Shown here piece after piece: positions 52,026 through 64,000 of a stretch of 64,000 nt of DNA (position 1 is its first letter; every line of letters begins with the position of its first letter). Origin of the DNA: Siphonodentalium dalli (Eukaryota; Mollusca; Scaphopoda; Gadilida; Siphonodentaliidae); the NCBI GenBank assembly GCA_032622095.1, contig CP136064.1, forward strand, positions 1,922,001-1,986,000. Direction: 5' to 3'. Made by a program: the position numbers and the translations under genes. The notes under the pieces were generated by a model that saw only the letters and a list, made by a program, of their open reading frames with translations, was not told the origin of the DNA and did not search any database.

Positions 52026-54544
52026 ATGGTGGAGTACTGTTGGATATTTTCAATTTGGCGCATGTTTTTCCATACCGCGCCATGTCAAATCTGGCCATAT
52101 CCGAATCGGGTTGTCATTTACAATGACCACAGAAAATAGATATCTTCTTGTTGGAATGCAAATGTATGTTTAAAGGAACAGATGTATCTCAACTTAAAGG
52201 GACATAAATAACAGAATCACCAACTTTAAGGGGTATCTGCTATAGACTGGTTCCATGGTGGAGTACGGTTGGATATTTTCAATTTGGCGCATGTTTCTCC
52301 ATACCGCGCCATGTCAAATCTGGCCATATCCGAATCGGGTTGTCATTTACAATGACTGCAGAAAATATATATCTTCATGTTGGAATGCAAATGTATGTTT
52401 AAAGGAACAGATGTATCTCAACTTAAAGGGACATAACTAACACAGTCACCAACTTTAAGGGGTATCTGCTATAGACTGGTTACATGGTGGAGTACAGTTG
52501 GATATTTTCAATTTTGCGCATGTTTCTCCATACCGCGCCATGTCAAATCTGGCCATATCCGAATCGGGTTGTCATTTACAATGACTGCAGAAAATAAATA
52601 TCTTCATGTTGGAATGCAAAGGTATGTTTAAAGGAACAGATGTATCTCAACTTAAAGGGACATAAGTAACACAGTCACCAACTTTAAGGGGTATCTGCTA
52701 TAGACTGGTTACATGGTGGAGTACGGTTGGATATTTTCAATTTTGCGCATGTTTCTCCATACCGCGCCATGTCAAATCTGGCCATAACCGAATCGGGTTG
52801 TCATTTACAATGACTACAGAAAATGAATATCTTCATGTTGGAATGCAAATGTATGTTTAAAGGAACAGATGTATCTCAACTTAAAGGGTCATAAATAACA
52901 CAATCACCAACTTTAAGGGGTATCTGCTATAGACTGGTTCCATGATGAAGTACTGTTGGATATTTTAAATTTGGCGCATGTTTTTCCATACCGCGCCATG
53001 TCAAATCTGGCCATATCCGAATCGAGTTGTCATTTACAATGACTACAGAAAATAGATATCTTCTTGTTGGAATGCAAAAGTATGTTTAAAGGAACAGATG
53101 TAACTCAACTTAAAGGGACATAAGTAACACAGTCACCAACTTTAAGGGGTATCTGATTTAGACTGGTTCCATGGTGGAGTACGGTTGGATATTTTCAATT
53201 TGGCGCATGTTTCTCCATACCGCGCCATGTCAAATCTGGCCATATCCGAATCGGGTTGTCATTTACAATGTCTACAGAAAACAAATATCTTCATGTTGGA
53301 ATGCAAATGTATGTTTAAAGGAACAGATGTATCTCAACTTAAAGGAACATAAGTAACACAGTCACCAACTTTAAGGGGTATCTGCTATAGACTGGTTCCA
53401 TGGTGGAGTACGGTTGGATATTTTCAATTTGGCGCATGTTTCTCCATACCGCGCCATGTCAAATCTGGCCATATCCGAATCGGGTTGTCATTTACAATGA
53501 CTGCAGAAAATATATATCTTCATGTTGGAATGCAAATGTATGTTTAAAGGAACAGATGTATCTCAACTTAAAGGGACATAAGTAACACATTCACCAACTT
53601 TAAGGGGTATCTGCTATAGACTGGTTACATGGTGGAGTACGGTTGGATATTTTCAATTTTGCGCATGTTTCTCCATACCGCGCCATGTCAAATCTGGCCA
53701 TATCCGAATCGGGTTGTCATTTACAATGACTGCAGAAAATAAATATCTTCATGTTGGAATGCAAAGGTATGTTTAAAGGAACAGATGTATCTCAACTTAA
53801 AGGGACATAAGTAACACATTCACCAACTTTAAGGGGTATCTGCTATAGACTGGTTACATGGTGGAGTACGGTTGGATATTTTCAATTTTGCGCATGTTTC
53901 TCCATACCGCGCCATGTCAAATCTGGCCATAACCGAATCGGGTTGTCATTTACAATGACTGCAGAAAATAAATATCTTCATGTTGGAATGCAAAGGTATG
54001 TTTAAAGGAACAGACGTATCTCAACTTAAAGGGACATAAGTAACACAGTCACCAACTTTAAGGGGTATCTGCTATAGACTGGTTACATGGTGGAGTACTG
54101 TTGGATATTTTCAATTTTGCGCATGTTTCTCCATACCGCGCCATGTCAAATCTGGCCATATCCGAATCGGGTTGTCATTTACAATGACTGCAGAAAATAA
54201 ATATCTTCATGTTGGAATGCAAATGTATGTTTAAAGGAACAGTTGTATCTCAACTTAAAGGGACATAAGTAACACAGTCACCAACTTTAAGGGGTGTCTG
54301 ATATAGACTGGTTCCATGGTGGAGTACGGTTGGATATTTTCTATTTGGCGCATGTTTCTCCATACCGCGCCATGTCAATTCTGGCCATATCCGAATCGGG
54401 TTGTCATTTACAATGACTACAGAAAATAAATATCTTCATGTTGGAATGCAAATGTATGTTTGAAGGAACAGATGTATCTCAACTTAAAGGGACATAAGTA
54501 ACACAGTCACCAACTTTAAGGGGTATCTGCTATAGACTGGTTCC
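52026..54544. repeat. 11-monomer HOR unit, copy 3 (2519 bp)
   Basis: Same order as copy 2, exact shift 2519 bp. The two share ACCACAG, AACAGAATC, CATGATGAAG and the AAGGGTCAT variant, so this pair arose by one recent duplication. B' has the private GTTTGAAGG near 54460. Confidence 0.92.
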
Positions 54545-55688
54545 ATGGTGGAGTACGGTTGGATATTTTCAATTTGGCGCATGTTTCTCCATACCGCGCC
54601 ATGTCAAATCTGGCCATATCCGAATCGGGTTGTCATTTACAATGACTGCAGAAAATAAATATCTTCATGTTGGAATGCAAATGTATGTTTAAAGGAACAG
54701 ATGTATCTCAACTTAAAGGGACATAAGTAACACAGTCACCAACTTTAAGGGGTGTCTGATATAGACTGGTTCCATGGTGGAGTACGGTTGGATATTTTCA
54801 ATTTGGCGCATGTTTCTCCATACCGCGCCATGTCAAATCTGGCCATATCCGAATCGGGTTGTCATTTACAATGACGGCAGAAAATATATATCTTCATGGT
54901 GGAATGCAAAAGTATGTTTAAAGGAACAGATGTAACTCAACTTAAAGGGACATAAGTAACACAGTCACCAACTTTAAGGGGTATCTGATTTAGACTGGTT
55001 CCATGGTGGAGTACGGTTGGAATTTTCAATTTGGCGCATGTTTCTCCATACCGCGCCATGTCAAATCTGGCCATATCCGAATCGGGTTGTCATTTACAAT
55101 GTCTACAGAAAACAAATATCTTCATGTTGGAATGCAAATGTATGTTTAAAGGAACAGATGTATCTCAACTTAAAGGAACATAAGTAACACAGTCACCAAC
55201 TTAAAGAGGTGTCTGATTTAGACTGGTTCCATGGTGGAGTACAGTTGGATATTTTCAATTTGGCGCATGTTTCTCCATACCGCGCCATGTCAAATCTGGC
55301 CATATCCGAATCGGGTTGTCATTTACAATGTCTACAGAAAACAAATATCTTCATGTTGGAATGCAAATGTATGTTTAAAGGAACAGATGTATCTCAACTT
55401 AAAGGGACATAAGTAACACAGTCACCAACTTTAAGGGGTGTCTGATATAGACTGGTTCCATGGTGGAGTACGGTTGGATATTTTCTATTTGGCGCATGTT
55501 TCTCCACACCGCGCCATGTCAATTCTGGCCATATCCGAATCGGGTTGTCATTTACAATGACTACAGAAAATAAATATCTTCATGTTGGAATGCAAATGTA
55601 TGTTTAAAGGAACAGATGTATCTCAACTTAAAGGGACATAAGTAACACAGTCACCAACTTTAAGGGGTATCTGCTATAGACTGGTTCC
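54545..55688. repeat. Join of five monomers, Q U M' E B'
   Basis: Q and U are the first two of the six monomers added in the 17-mer. The M' at 55003 has lost a base (TTGGAATTTTC). The E at 55231 is preceded by CAACTTAAAGAGG and GTGTCTGATTTAG, the linker otherwise tied to S, and carries TACAGTTGG like S. B' at 55460 reads CTCCACACC. Confidence 0.85.
54774..55002. repeat. Chimeric monomer type U
   Basis: Copies at 54774, 58437 and 62330. Front consensus with the J-like linker before it, then GACGGCAG (found only here), AAATATATAT and CATGGTGG as in A, then GCAAAAGTATG and GATGTAACTC as in L. It is followed by M' as L would be. It is a fixed recombinant now amplified with the 17-mer. Confidence 0.85.
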
Positions 55689-58600
55689 ATGGTGGAGTAC
55701 TGTTGGATATTTTCAATTTGGCGCATGTTTTTCCATACCGCGCCATGTCAAATCTGGCCATATCCGAATCGGGTTGTCATTTACAATGACCACAGAAAAT
55801 AGATATCTTCTTGTTGGAATGCAAATGTATGTTTAAAGGAACAGATGTATCTCAACTTAAAGGGACATAAATAACAGAATCACCAACTTTAAGGGGTATC
55901 TGCTATAGACTGGTTCCATGGTGGAGTACGGTTGGATATTTTCAATTTGGCGCATGTTTCTCCATACCGCGCCATGTCAAATCTGGCCATATCCGAATCG
56001 GGTTGTCATTTACAATGACTGCAGAAAATATATATCTTCATGTTGGAATGCAAATGTATGTTTAAAGGAACAGATGTATCTCAACTTAAAGGGACATAAC
56101 TAACACAGTCACCAACTTTAAGGGGTATCTGCTATAGACTGGTTACATGGTGGAGTACAGTTGGATATTTTCAATTTTGCGCATGTTTCTCCATACCGCG
56201 CCATGTCAAATCTGGCCATATCCGAATCGGGTTGTCATTTACAATGACTGCAGAAAATAAATATCTTCATGTTGGAATGCAAAGGTATGTTTAAAGGAAC
56301 AGATGTATCTCAACTTAAAGGGACATAAGTAACACAGTCACCAACTTTAAGGGGTATCTGCTATAGACTGGTTACATGGTGGAGTACGGTTGGATATTTT
56401 CAATTTTGCGCATGTTTCTCCATACCGCGCCATGTCAAATCTGGCCATAACCGAATCGGGTTGTCATTTACAATGACTACAGAAAATGAATATCTTCATG
56501 TTGGAATGCAAATGTATGTTTAAAGGAACAGATGTATCTCAACTTAAAGGGACATAAATAACACAATCACCAACTTTAAGGGGTATCTGCTATAGACTGG
56601 TTCCATGATGGAGTACTGTTGGATATTTTAAATTTGGCGCATGTTTTTCCATACCGCGCCATGTCAAATCTGGCCATATCCGAATCGAGTTGTCATTTAC
56701 AATGACTACAGAAAATAGATATCTTCTTGTTGGAATGCAAAAGTATGTTTAAAGGAACAGATGTAACTCAACTTAAAGGGACATAAGTAACACAGTCACC
56801 AACTTTAAGGGGTATCTGATTTAGACTGGTTCCATGGTGGAGTACGGTTGGATATTTTCAATTTGGCGCATGTTTCTCCATACCGCGCCATGTCAAATCT
56901 GGCCATATCCGAATCGGGTTGTCATCTACAATGTCTACAGAAAACAAATATCTTCATGTTGGAATGCAAATGTATGTTTAAAGGAACAGATGTATCTCAA
57001 CTTAAAGGAACATAAGTAACACAGTCACCAACTTTAAGGGGTATCTGCTATAGACTGGTTCCATGGTGGAGTACGGTTGGATATTTTCAATTTGGCGCAT
57101 GTTTCTCCATACCGCGCCATGTCAAATCTGGCCATATCCGAATCGGGTTGTCATTTACAATGACTGCAGAAAATATATATCTTCATGTTGGAATGCAAAT
57201 GTATGTTTAAAGGAACAGATGTATCTCAACTTAAAGGGACATAAGTAACACATTCACCAACTTTAAGGGGTATCTGCTATAGACTGGTTACATGGTGGAG
57301 TACGGTTGGATATTTTCAATTTTGCGCATGTTTCTCCATACCGCGCCATGTCAAATCTGGCCATATCCGAATCGGGTTGTCATTTACAATGACTGCAGAA
57401 AATAAATATCTTCATGTTGGAATGCAAAGGTATGTTTAAAGGAACAGATGTATCTCAACTTAAAGGGACATAAGTAACACATTCACCAACTTTAAGGGGT
57501 ATCTGCTATAGACTGGTTACATGGTGGAGTACGGTTGGATATTTTCAATTTTGCGCATGTTTCTCCATACCGCGCCATGTCAAATCTGGCCATAACCGAA
57601 TCGGGTTGTCATTTACAATGACTGCAGAAAATAAATATCTTCATGTTGGAATGCAAAGGTATGTTTAAAGGAACAGACGTATCTCAACTTAAAGGGACAT
57701 AAGTAACACAGTCACCAACTTAAAGAGGTGTCTGATTTAGACTGGTTCCATGGTGGAGTACAGTTGGATATTTTCTATTTGGCGCATGTTTCTCCATACC
57801 GCGCCATGTCAATTCTGGCCATATCCGAATCGGGTTGTCATTTACAATGACTACAGAAAATAAATATCTTCATGTTGGAATGCAAATGTATGTTTAAAGG
57901 AACAGTTGTATCTCAACTTAAAGGGACATAAGTAACACAGTCACCAACTTTAAGGGGTGTCTGATATAGACTGGTTCCATGGTGGAGTACGGTTGGATAT
58001 TTTCTATTTGGCGCATGTTTCTCCATACCGCGCCATGTCAATTCTGGCCATATCCGAATCGGGTTGTCATTTACAATGACTACAGAAAATAAATATCTTC
58101 ATGTTGGAATGCAAATGTATGTTTAAAGGAACAGATGTATCTCAACTTAAAGGGACATAAGTAACACAGTCACCAACTTTAAGGGGTATCTGCTATAGAC
58201 TGGTTCCATGGTGGAGTACGGTTGGATATTTTCAATTTGGCGCATGTTTCTCCATACCGCGCCATGTCAAATCTGGCCATATCCGAATTGGGTTGTCATT
58301 TACAATGACTGCAGAAAATAAATATCTTCATGTTGGAATGCAAATGTATGTTTAAAGGAACAGATGTATCTCAACTTAAAGGGACATAAGTAACACAGTC
58401 ACCAACTTTAAGGGGTGTCTGATATAGACTGGTTCCATGGTGGAGTACGGTTGGATATTTTCAATTTGGCGCATGTTTCTCCATACCGCGCCATGTCAAA
58501 TCTGGCCATATCCGAATCGGGTTGTCATTTACAATGACGGCAGAAAATATATATCTTCATGGTGGAATGCAAAAGTATGTTTAAAGGAACAGATGTAACT

Positions 58601-59581
58601 CAACTTAAAGGGACATAAGTAACACAGTCACCAACTTTAAGGGGTATCTGATTTAGACTGGTTCCATGGTGGAGTACGGTTGGATATTTTCAATTTGGCG
58701 CATGTTTCTCCATACCGCGCCATGTCAAATCTGGCCATATCCGAATCGGGTTGTCATTTACAATGTCTACAGAAAACAAATATCTTCATGTTGGAATGCA
58801 AATGTATGTTTAAAGGAACAGATGTATCTCAACTTAAAGGAACATAAGTAACACAGTCACCAACTTTAAGGGGTATCTGCTATAGACTGGTTCCATGGTG
58901 GAGTACGGTTGGATATTTTCAATTTGGCGCATGTTTCTCCATACCGCGCCATGTCAAATCTGGCCATATCCGAATCGGGTTGTCATTTACAATGACTGCA
59001 GAAAATATATATCTTCATGTTGGAATGCAAATGTATGTTTAAAGGAACAGATGTATCTCAACTTAAAGGGACATAACTAACACAGTCACCAACTTTAAGG
59101 GGTATCTGCTATAGACTGGTTACATGGTGGAGTACTGTTGGATATTTTCAATTTTGCGCATGTTTCTCCATACCGCGCCATGTCAAATCTGGCCATATCC
59201 GAATCGGGTTGTCATTTACAATGACTGCAGAAAATATATATCTTCATGGTGGAATGCAAATGTATGTTTAAAGGAACAGATGTATCTCAACTTAAAGGGA
59301 CATAGGTAACACAGTCACCAACTTTAAGGGGTATCTGCTATAGACTGGTTCCATGGTGGAGTACGGTTGGATATTTTCAATTTGGCGCATGTTTCTCCAT
59401 ACCGCGCCATGTCAAATCTGGCCATATCCGAATCGGGTTGTCATTTACAATGACTGCAGAAAATAAATATCTTCATGTTGGAATGCAAATGTATGTTTAA
59501 AGGAACAGATGTATCTCAACTTAAAGGGACATAAGTAACACAGTCACCAACTTTAAGGGGTATCTGCTATAGACTGGTTCC
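55689..59581. repeat. 17-monomer HOR unit, copy 1 (3893 bp)
   Basis: Order D' N' O' P' L M' N' I' P'' S B' Q U M' N' R Q, exactly 17 times 229. The first eleven are the 11-mer unit to the left; the last six are an added block. Confidence 0.93.
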
Positions 59582-62500
59582 ATGGTGGAGTACTGTTGGA
59601 TATTTTCAATTTGGCGCATGTTTTTCCATACCGCGCCATGTCAAATCTGGCCATATCCGAATCGGGTTGTCATTTACAATGACCACAGAAAATAGATATC
59701 TTCTTGTTGGAATGCAAATGTATGTTTAAAGGAACAGATGTATCTCAACTTAAAGGGACATAAATAACAGAATCACCAACTTTAAGGGGTATCTGCTATA
59801 GACTGGTTCCATGGTGGAGTACGGTTGGATATTTTCAATTTGGCGCATGTTTCTCCATACCGCGCCATGTCAAATCTGGCCATATCCGAATCGGGTTGTC
59901 ATTTACAATGACTGCAGAAAATATATATCTTCATGTTGGAATGCAAATGTATGTTTAAAGGAACAGATGTATCTCAACTTAAAGGGACATAACTAACACA
60001 GTCACCAACTTTAAGGGGTATCTGCTATAGACTGGTTACATGGTGGAGTACAGTTGGATATTTTCAATTTTGCGCATGTTTCTCCATACCGCGCCATGTC
60101 AAATCTGGCCATATCCGAATCGGGTTGTCATTTACAATGACTGCAGAAAATAAATATCTTCATGTTGGAATGCAAAGGTATGTTTAAAGGAACAGATGTA
60201 TCTCAACTTAAAGGGACATAAGTAACACAGTCACCAACTTTAAGGGGTATCTGCTATAGACTGGTTACATGGTGGAGTACGGTTGGATATTTTCAATTTT
60301 GCGCATGTTTCTCCATACCGCGCCATGTCAAATCTGGCCATAACCGAATCGGGTTGTCATTTACAATGACTACAGAAAATGAATATCTTCATGTTGGAAT
60401 GCAAATGTATGTTTAAAGGAACAGATGTATCTCAACTTAAAGGGACATAAATAACACAATCACCAACTTTAAGGGGTATCTGCTATAGACTGGTTCCATG
60501 ATGGAGTACTGTTGGATATTTTAAATTTGGCGCATGTTTTTCCATACCGCGCCATGTCAAATCTGGCCATATCCGAATCGAGTTGTCATTTACAATGACT
60601 ACAGAAAATAGATATCTTCTTGTTGGAATGCAAAAGTATGTTTAAAGGAACAGATGTAACTCAACTTAAAGGGACATAAGTAACACAGTCACCAATTTTA
60701 AGGGGTATCTGATTTAGACTGGTTCCATGGTGGAGTACGGTTGGATATTTTCAATTTGGCGCATGTTTCTCCATACCGCGCCATGTCAAATCTGGCCATA
60801 TCCGAATCGGGTTGTCATTTACAATGTCTACAGAAAACAAATATCTTCATGTTGGAATGCAAATGTATGTTTAAAGGAACAGATGTATCTCAACTTAAAG
60901 GAACATAAGTAACACAGTCACCAACTTTAAGGGGTATCTGCTATAGACTGGTTCCATGGTGGAGTACGGTTGGATATTTTCAATTTGGCGCATGTTTCTC
61001 CATACCGCGCCATGTCAAATCTGGCCATATCCGAATCGGGTTGTCATTTACAATGACTGCAGAAAATATATATCTTCATGTTGGAATGCAAATGTATGTT
61101 TAAAGGAACAGATGTATCTCAACTTAAAGGGACATAAGTAACACATTCACCAACTTTAAGGGGTATCTGCTATAGACTGGTTACATGGTGGAGTACGGTT
61201 GGATATTTTCAATTTTGCGCATGTTTCTCCATACCGCGCCATGTCAAATCTGGCCATATCCGAATCGGGTTGTCATTTACAATGACTGCAGAAAATAAAT
61301 ATCTTCATGTTGGAATGCAAAGGTATGTTTAAAGGAACAGATGTATCTCAACTTAAAGGGACATAAGTAACACATTCACCAACTTTAAGGGGTATCTGCT
61401 ATAGACTGGTTACATGGTGGAGTACGGTTGGATATTTTCAATTTTGCGCATGTTTCTCCATACCGCGCCATGTCAAATCTGGCCATAACCGAATCGGGTT
61501 GTCATTTACAATGACTGCAGAAAATAAATATCTTCATGTTGGAATGCAAAGGTATGTTTAAAGGAACAGACGTATCTCAACTTAAAGGGACATAAGTAAC
61601 ACAGTCACCAACTTAAAGAGGTGTCTGATTTAGACTGGTTCCATGGTGGAGTACAGTTGGATATTTTCTATTTGGCGCATGTTTCTCCATACCGCGCCAT
61701 GTCAATTCTGGCCATATCCGAATCGGGTTGTCATTTACAATGACTACAGAAAATAAATATCTTCATGTTGGAATGCAAATGTATGTTTAAAGGAACAGTT
61801 GTATCTCAACTTAAAGGGACATAAGTAACACAGTCACCAACTTTAAGGGGTGTCTGATATAGACTGGTTCCATGGTGGAGTACGGTTGGATATTTTCTAT
61901 TTGGCGCATGTTTCTCCATACCGCGCCATGTCAATTCTGGCCATATCCGAATCGGGTTGTCATTTACAATGACTACAGAAAATAAATATCTTCATGTTGG
62001 AATGCAAATGTATGTTTAAAGGAACAGATGTATCTCAACTTAAAGGGACATAAGTAACACAGTCACCAACTTTAAGGGGTATCTGCTATAGACTGGTTCC
62101 ATGGTGGAGTACGGTTGGATATTTTCAATTTGGCGCATGTTTCTCCATACCGCGCCATGTCAAATCTGGCCATATCCGAATCGGGTTGTCATTTACAATG
62201 ACTGCAGAAAATAAATATCTTCATGTTGGAATGCAAATGTATGTTTAAAGGAACAGATGTATCTCAACTTAAAGGGACATAAGTAACACAGTCACCAACT
62301 TTAAGGGGTGTCTGATATAGACTGGTTCCATGGTGGAGTACGGTTGGATATTTTCAATTTGGCGCATGTTTCTCCATACCGCGCCATGTCAAATCTGGCC
62401 ATATCCGAATCGGGTTGTCATTTACAATGACGGCAGAAAATATATATCTTCATGGTGGAATGCAAAAGTATGTTTAAAGGAACAGATGTAACTCAACTTA

Positions 62501-63474
62501 AAGGGACATAAGTAACACAGTCACCAACTTTAAGGGGTATCTGATTTAGACTGGTTCCATGGTGGAGTACGGTTGGATATTTTCAATTTGGCGCATGTTT
62601 CTCCATACCGCGCCATGTCAAATCTGGCCATATCCGAATCGGGTTGTCATTTACAATGTCTACAGAAAACAAATATCTTCATGTTGGAATGCAAATGTAT
62701 GTTTAAAGGAACAGATGTATCTCAACTTAAAGGAACATAAGTAACACAGTCACCAACTTTAAGGGGTATCTGCTATAGACTGGTTCCATGGTGGAGTACG
62801 GTTGGATATTTTCAATTTGGCGCATGTTTCTCCATACCGCGCCATGTCAAATCTGGCCATATCCGAATCGGGTTGTCATTTACAATGACTGCAGAAAATA
62901 TATATCTTCATGTTGGAATGCAAATGTATGTTTAAAGGAACAGATGTATCTCAACTTAAAGGGACATAACTAACACAGTCACCAACTTTAAGGGGTATCT
63001 GCTATAGACTGGTTACATGGTGGAGTACTGTTGGATATTTTCAATTTTGCGCATGTTTCTCCATACCGCGCCATGTCAAATCTGGCCATATCCGAATCGG
63101 GTTGTCATTTACAATGACTGCAGAAAATATATATCTTCATGGTGGAATGCAAATGTATGTTTAAAGGAACAGATGTATCTCAACTTAAAGGGACATAGGT
63201 AACACAGTCACCAACTTTAAGGGGTATCTGCTATAGACTGGTTCCATGGTGGAGTACGGTTGGATATTTTCAATTTGGCGCATGTTTCTCCATACCGCGC
63301 CATGTCAAATCTGGCCATATCCGAATCGGGTTGTCATTTACAATGACTGCAGAAAATAAATATCTTCATGTTGGAATGCAAATGTATGTTTAAAGGAACA
63401 GATGTATCTCAACTTAAAGGGACATAAGTAACACAGTCACCAACTTTAAGGGGTGTCTGATATAGACTGGTTCC
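59582..63474. repeat. 17-monomer HOR unit, copy 2 (3893 bp)
   Basis: Same order at an exact 3893-bp shift. Private change ACCAATTTTAAGG near 60693. The unit ends with Q at 63246, after which the order breaks. Confidence 0.93.
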
Positions 63475-64000
63475 ATGGTGGAGTACGGTTGGATATTTTC
63501 AATTTGGCGCATGTTTCTCCATACCGCGCCATGTCAATTCTGGCCATATCCGAATCGGGTTGTCATTTACAATGACTACAGAAAATAAATATCTTCATGT
63601 TGGAATGCAAATGTATGTTTAAAGGAACAGATGTATCTCAACTTAAAGGGACATAAGTAACACAGTCACCAACTTTAAGGGGTGTCTGCTATAGACTGGT
63701 TCCATGGTGGAGTACGGTTGGATATTTTCAATTTGGCGCATGTTTCTCCATACCGCGCCATGTCAAATCTGGCCATATCCGAATCGGGTTGTCATTTACA
63801 ATGACTACAGAAAATAAATATCTTCATGTTGGAATGCAAATGTATGTTTAAAGGAACAGATGTATCTCAACTTAAAGGGACATAAATAGCACAATCACCA
63901 ACTTTAAGGGGTATCTGCTATAGACTGGTTCCATGGTGGAGTACTGTTGGATATTTTCAATTTGGCGCATGTTTTTCCATACCGCGCCATGTCAAATCTG
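63475..64000. repeat. Right edge: J K and a partial monomer
   Basis: Instead of D' the monomer after Q is J (GTCAATTCTGG), then K with the ending ATAAATAGCACAATC, then 68 bp of a TACTGTTGG/GTTTTTCC monomer cut by the window end. The rare ATAGCACAATC also occurs near 45110, before the chimera at 45157. The partial monomer could thus be a relative of that one. Confidence 0.8.

Larger units (their letters stand above)
1..64000. repeat. Satellite DNA array, 229-bp monomer, head-to-tail
   Basis: The motif ATGGTGGAG or a one- to two-base variant recurs every 229 bp from 73 to 63933. That gives 279 complete monomers plus a partial one at each end, all on the same strand, with no interruption by other DNA. 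Total deviation from 229-bp spacing is 31 bp, and every base is accounted for: 1 bp lost in each of thirteen G-type monomers, 2 bp in each of eight M-type monomers, and 1 bp near 48989 and near 55020. Types differ from each other at a handful of sites, and equivalent monomers in successive HOR copies look identical or nearly so. Array edges lie outside the window on both sides. The likely setting is eukaryotic heterochromatin or a centromere; that is inference. Confidence 0.99.

Noticed and set aside
55209-55412. A 67-codon frame in a second reading frame
   Set aside because: It exists only because the linker here reads GGTGTCTGATTTAG after a one-base change, giving an ATG-free neighbour a start at 55209. 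It overlaps the other frame and lies in a single monomer.
1-64000. CRISPR array
   Set aside because: The repeats abut without unique spacers. The unit is 229 bp, far above CRISPR repeat size, and no cas-like coding is present.
1-64000. Array of tRNA or 5S rRNA genes (similar spacing in some genomes)
   Set aside because: No cloverleaf, no GGTTCGA-type B box, no 5S internal control region (A box, C box) was seen in the monomer on either strand.
1-64000. Inserted transposon or retroelement between monomers
   Set aside because: Spacing is 229, 228 or 227 bp throughout, and the 31 missing bases are all assigned to known small losses. There is no room for an insertion.
1-64000. Primate alpha satellite or mouse minor satellite
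   Set aside because: Monomer length (229 bp) and sequence differ from the 171-bp and 120-bp repeats, and the full CENP-B box core is absent.
1-64000. Telomeric or simple-sequence repeats
   Set aside because: No run of TTAGGG, TTTAGGG or similar; the AT-rich AAATATATAT is only ten bases and is part of the monomer.

Overview
The whole 64-kb window is one uninterrupted tandem array of a satellite DNA with a 229-bp monomer of about 39% GC. Counting from a fixed phase point (the ATG of the motif ATGGTGGAG), there are 279 complete monomers from 73 to 63932, a partial monomer at 1-72 and another at 63933-64000. All are head-to-tail on the same strand. I see no unique DNA, no inserted mobile element, no RNA gene and no protein-coding gene that I would defend. 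An array of this size with higher-order repeats (HORs) points to a eukaryotic nuclear genome, probably a centromeric, pericentromeric or other heterochromatic block. The monomer is not primate alpha satellite (171 bp), and I do not recognise its species.

The monomers are not all alike. Linked marker substitutions sort them into about 20 recurring types, lettered A to X here. The types recur in fixed orders, so the array is built of HORs, and the HOR unit changes along the window. Layout: 1-1675 irregular (A B K B C D' B); 1676-3735 a 9-monomer unit H I J V A B K G E (2060 bp), partly repeated at 3736-6253 (H I J V A B C D E F G); 6254-20211 a 21-monomer, 4805-bp unit E H I J K L M N O P A B G E A B C D E F G, two full copies and a third of 19 monomers; 20212-22500 an extra tandem copy of the 10 monomers at 17923-20211; 22501-24331 return to the 21-mer order; 24332-28906 a 10-monomer unit twice (about 2288 bp); 29136-37146 a 19-monomer unit (4348 bp), one full copy and a partial one; 34629-39662 an 11-monomer unit twice; 39436-46988 a 21-monomer block followed by a related block with three more monomers; 46989-54544 a different 11-monomer unit three times (2518, 2519, 2519 bp); 54545-55688 a short irregular join; 55689-63474 a 17-monomer unit twice (3893 bp each); 63475-64000 another change of order at the right edge.

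All departures from exact 229-bp spacing come to 31 bp: thirteen 1-bp losses in G monomers, eight 2-bp losses in M monomers, and single-base losses near 48989 and 55020. The array thus looks shaped by repeated out-of-register exchange and gene conversion that kept monomer phase, including exchanges inside monomers that left chimeras.

A 61-codon open frame recurs in about a third of monomers. It is a by-product of the repeat: in most other monomers an in-frame stop breaks it, and 229 is not a multiple of three. The interest of the window lies in the order and history of the monomer types and in a few conserved short motifs (two hairpin-forming inverted repeats, a CCGA-A-TCGG near-palindrome, a doubled CAACTT(A/T)AAGGG motif), not in a gene system.
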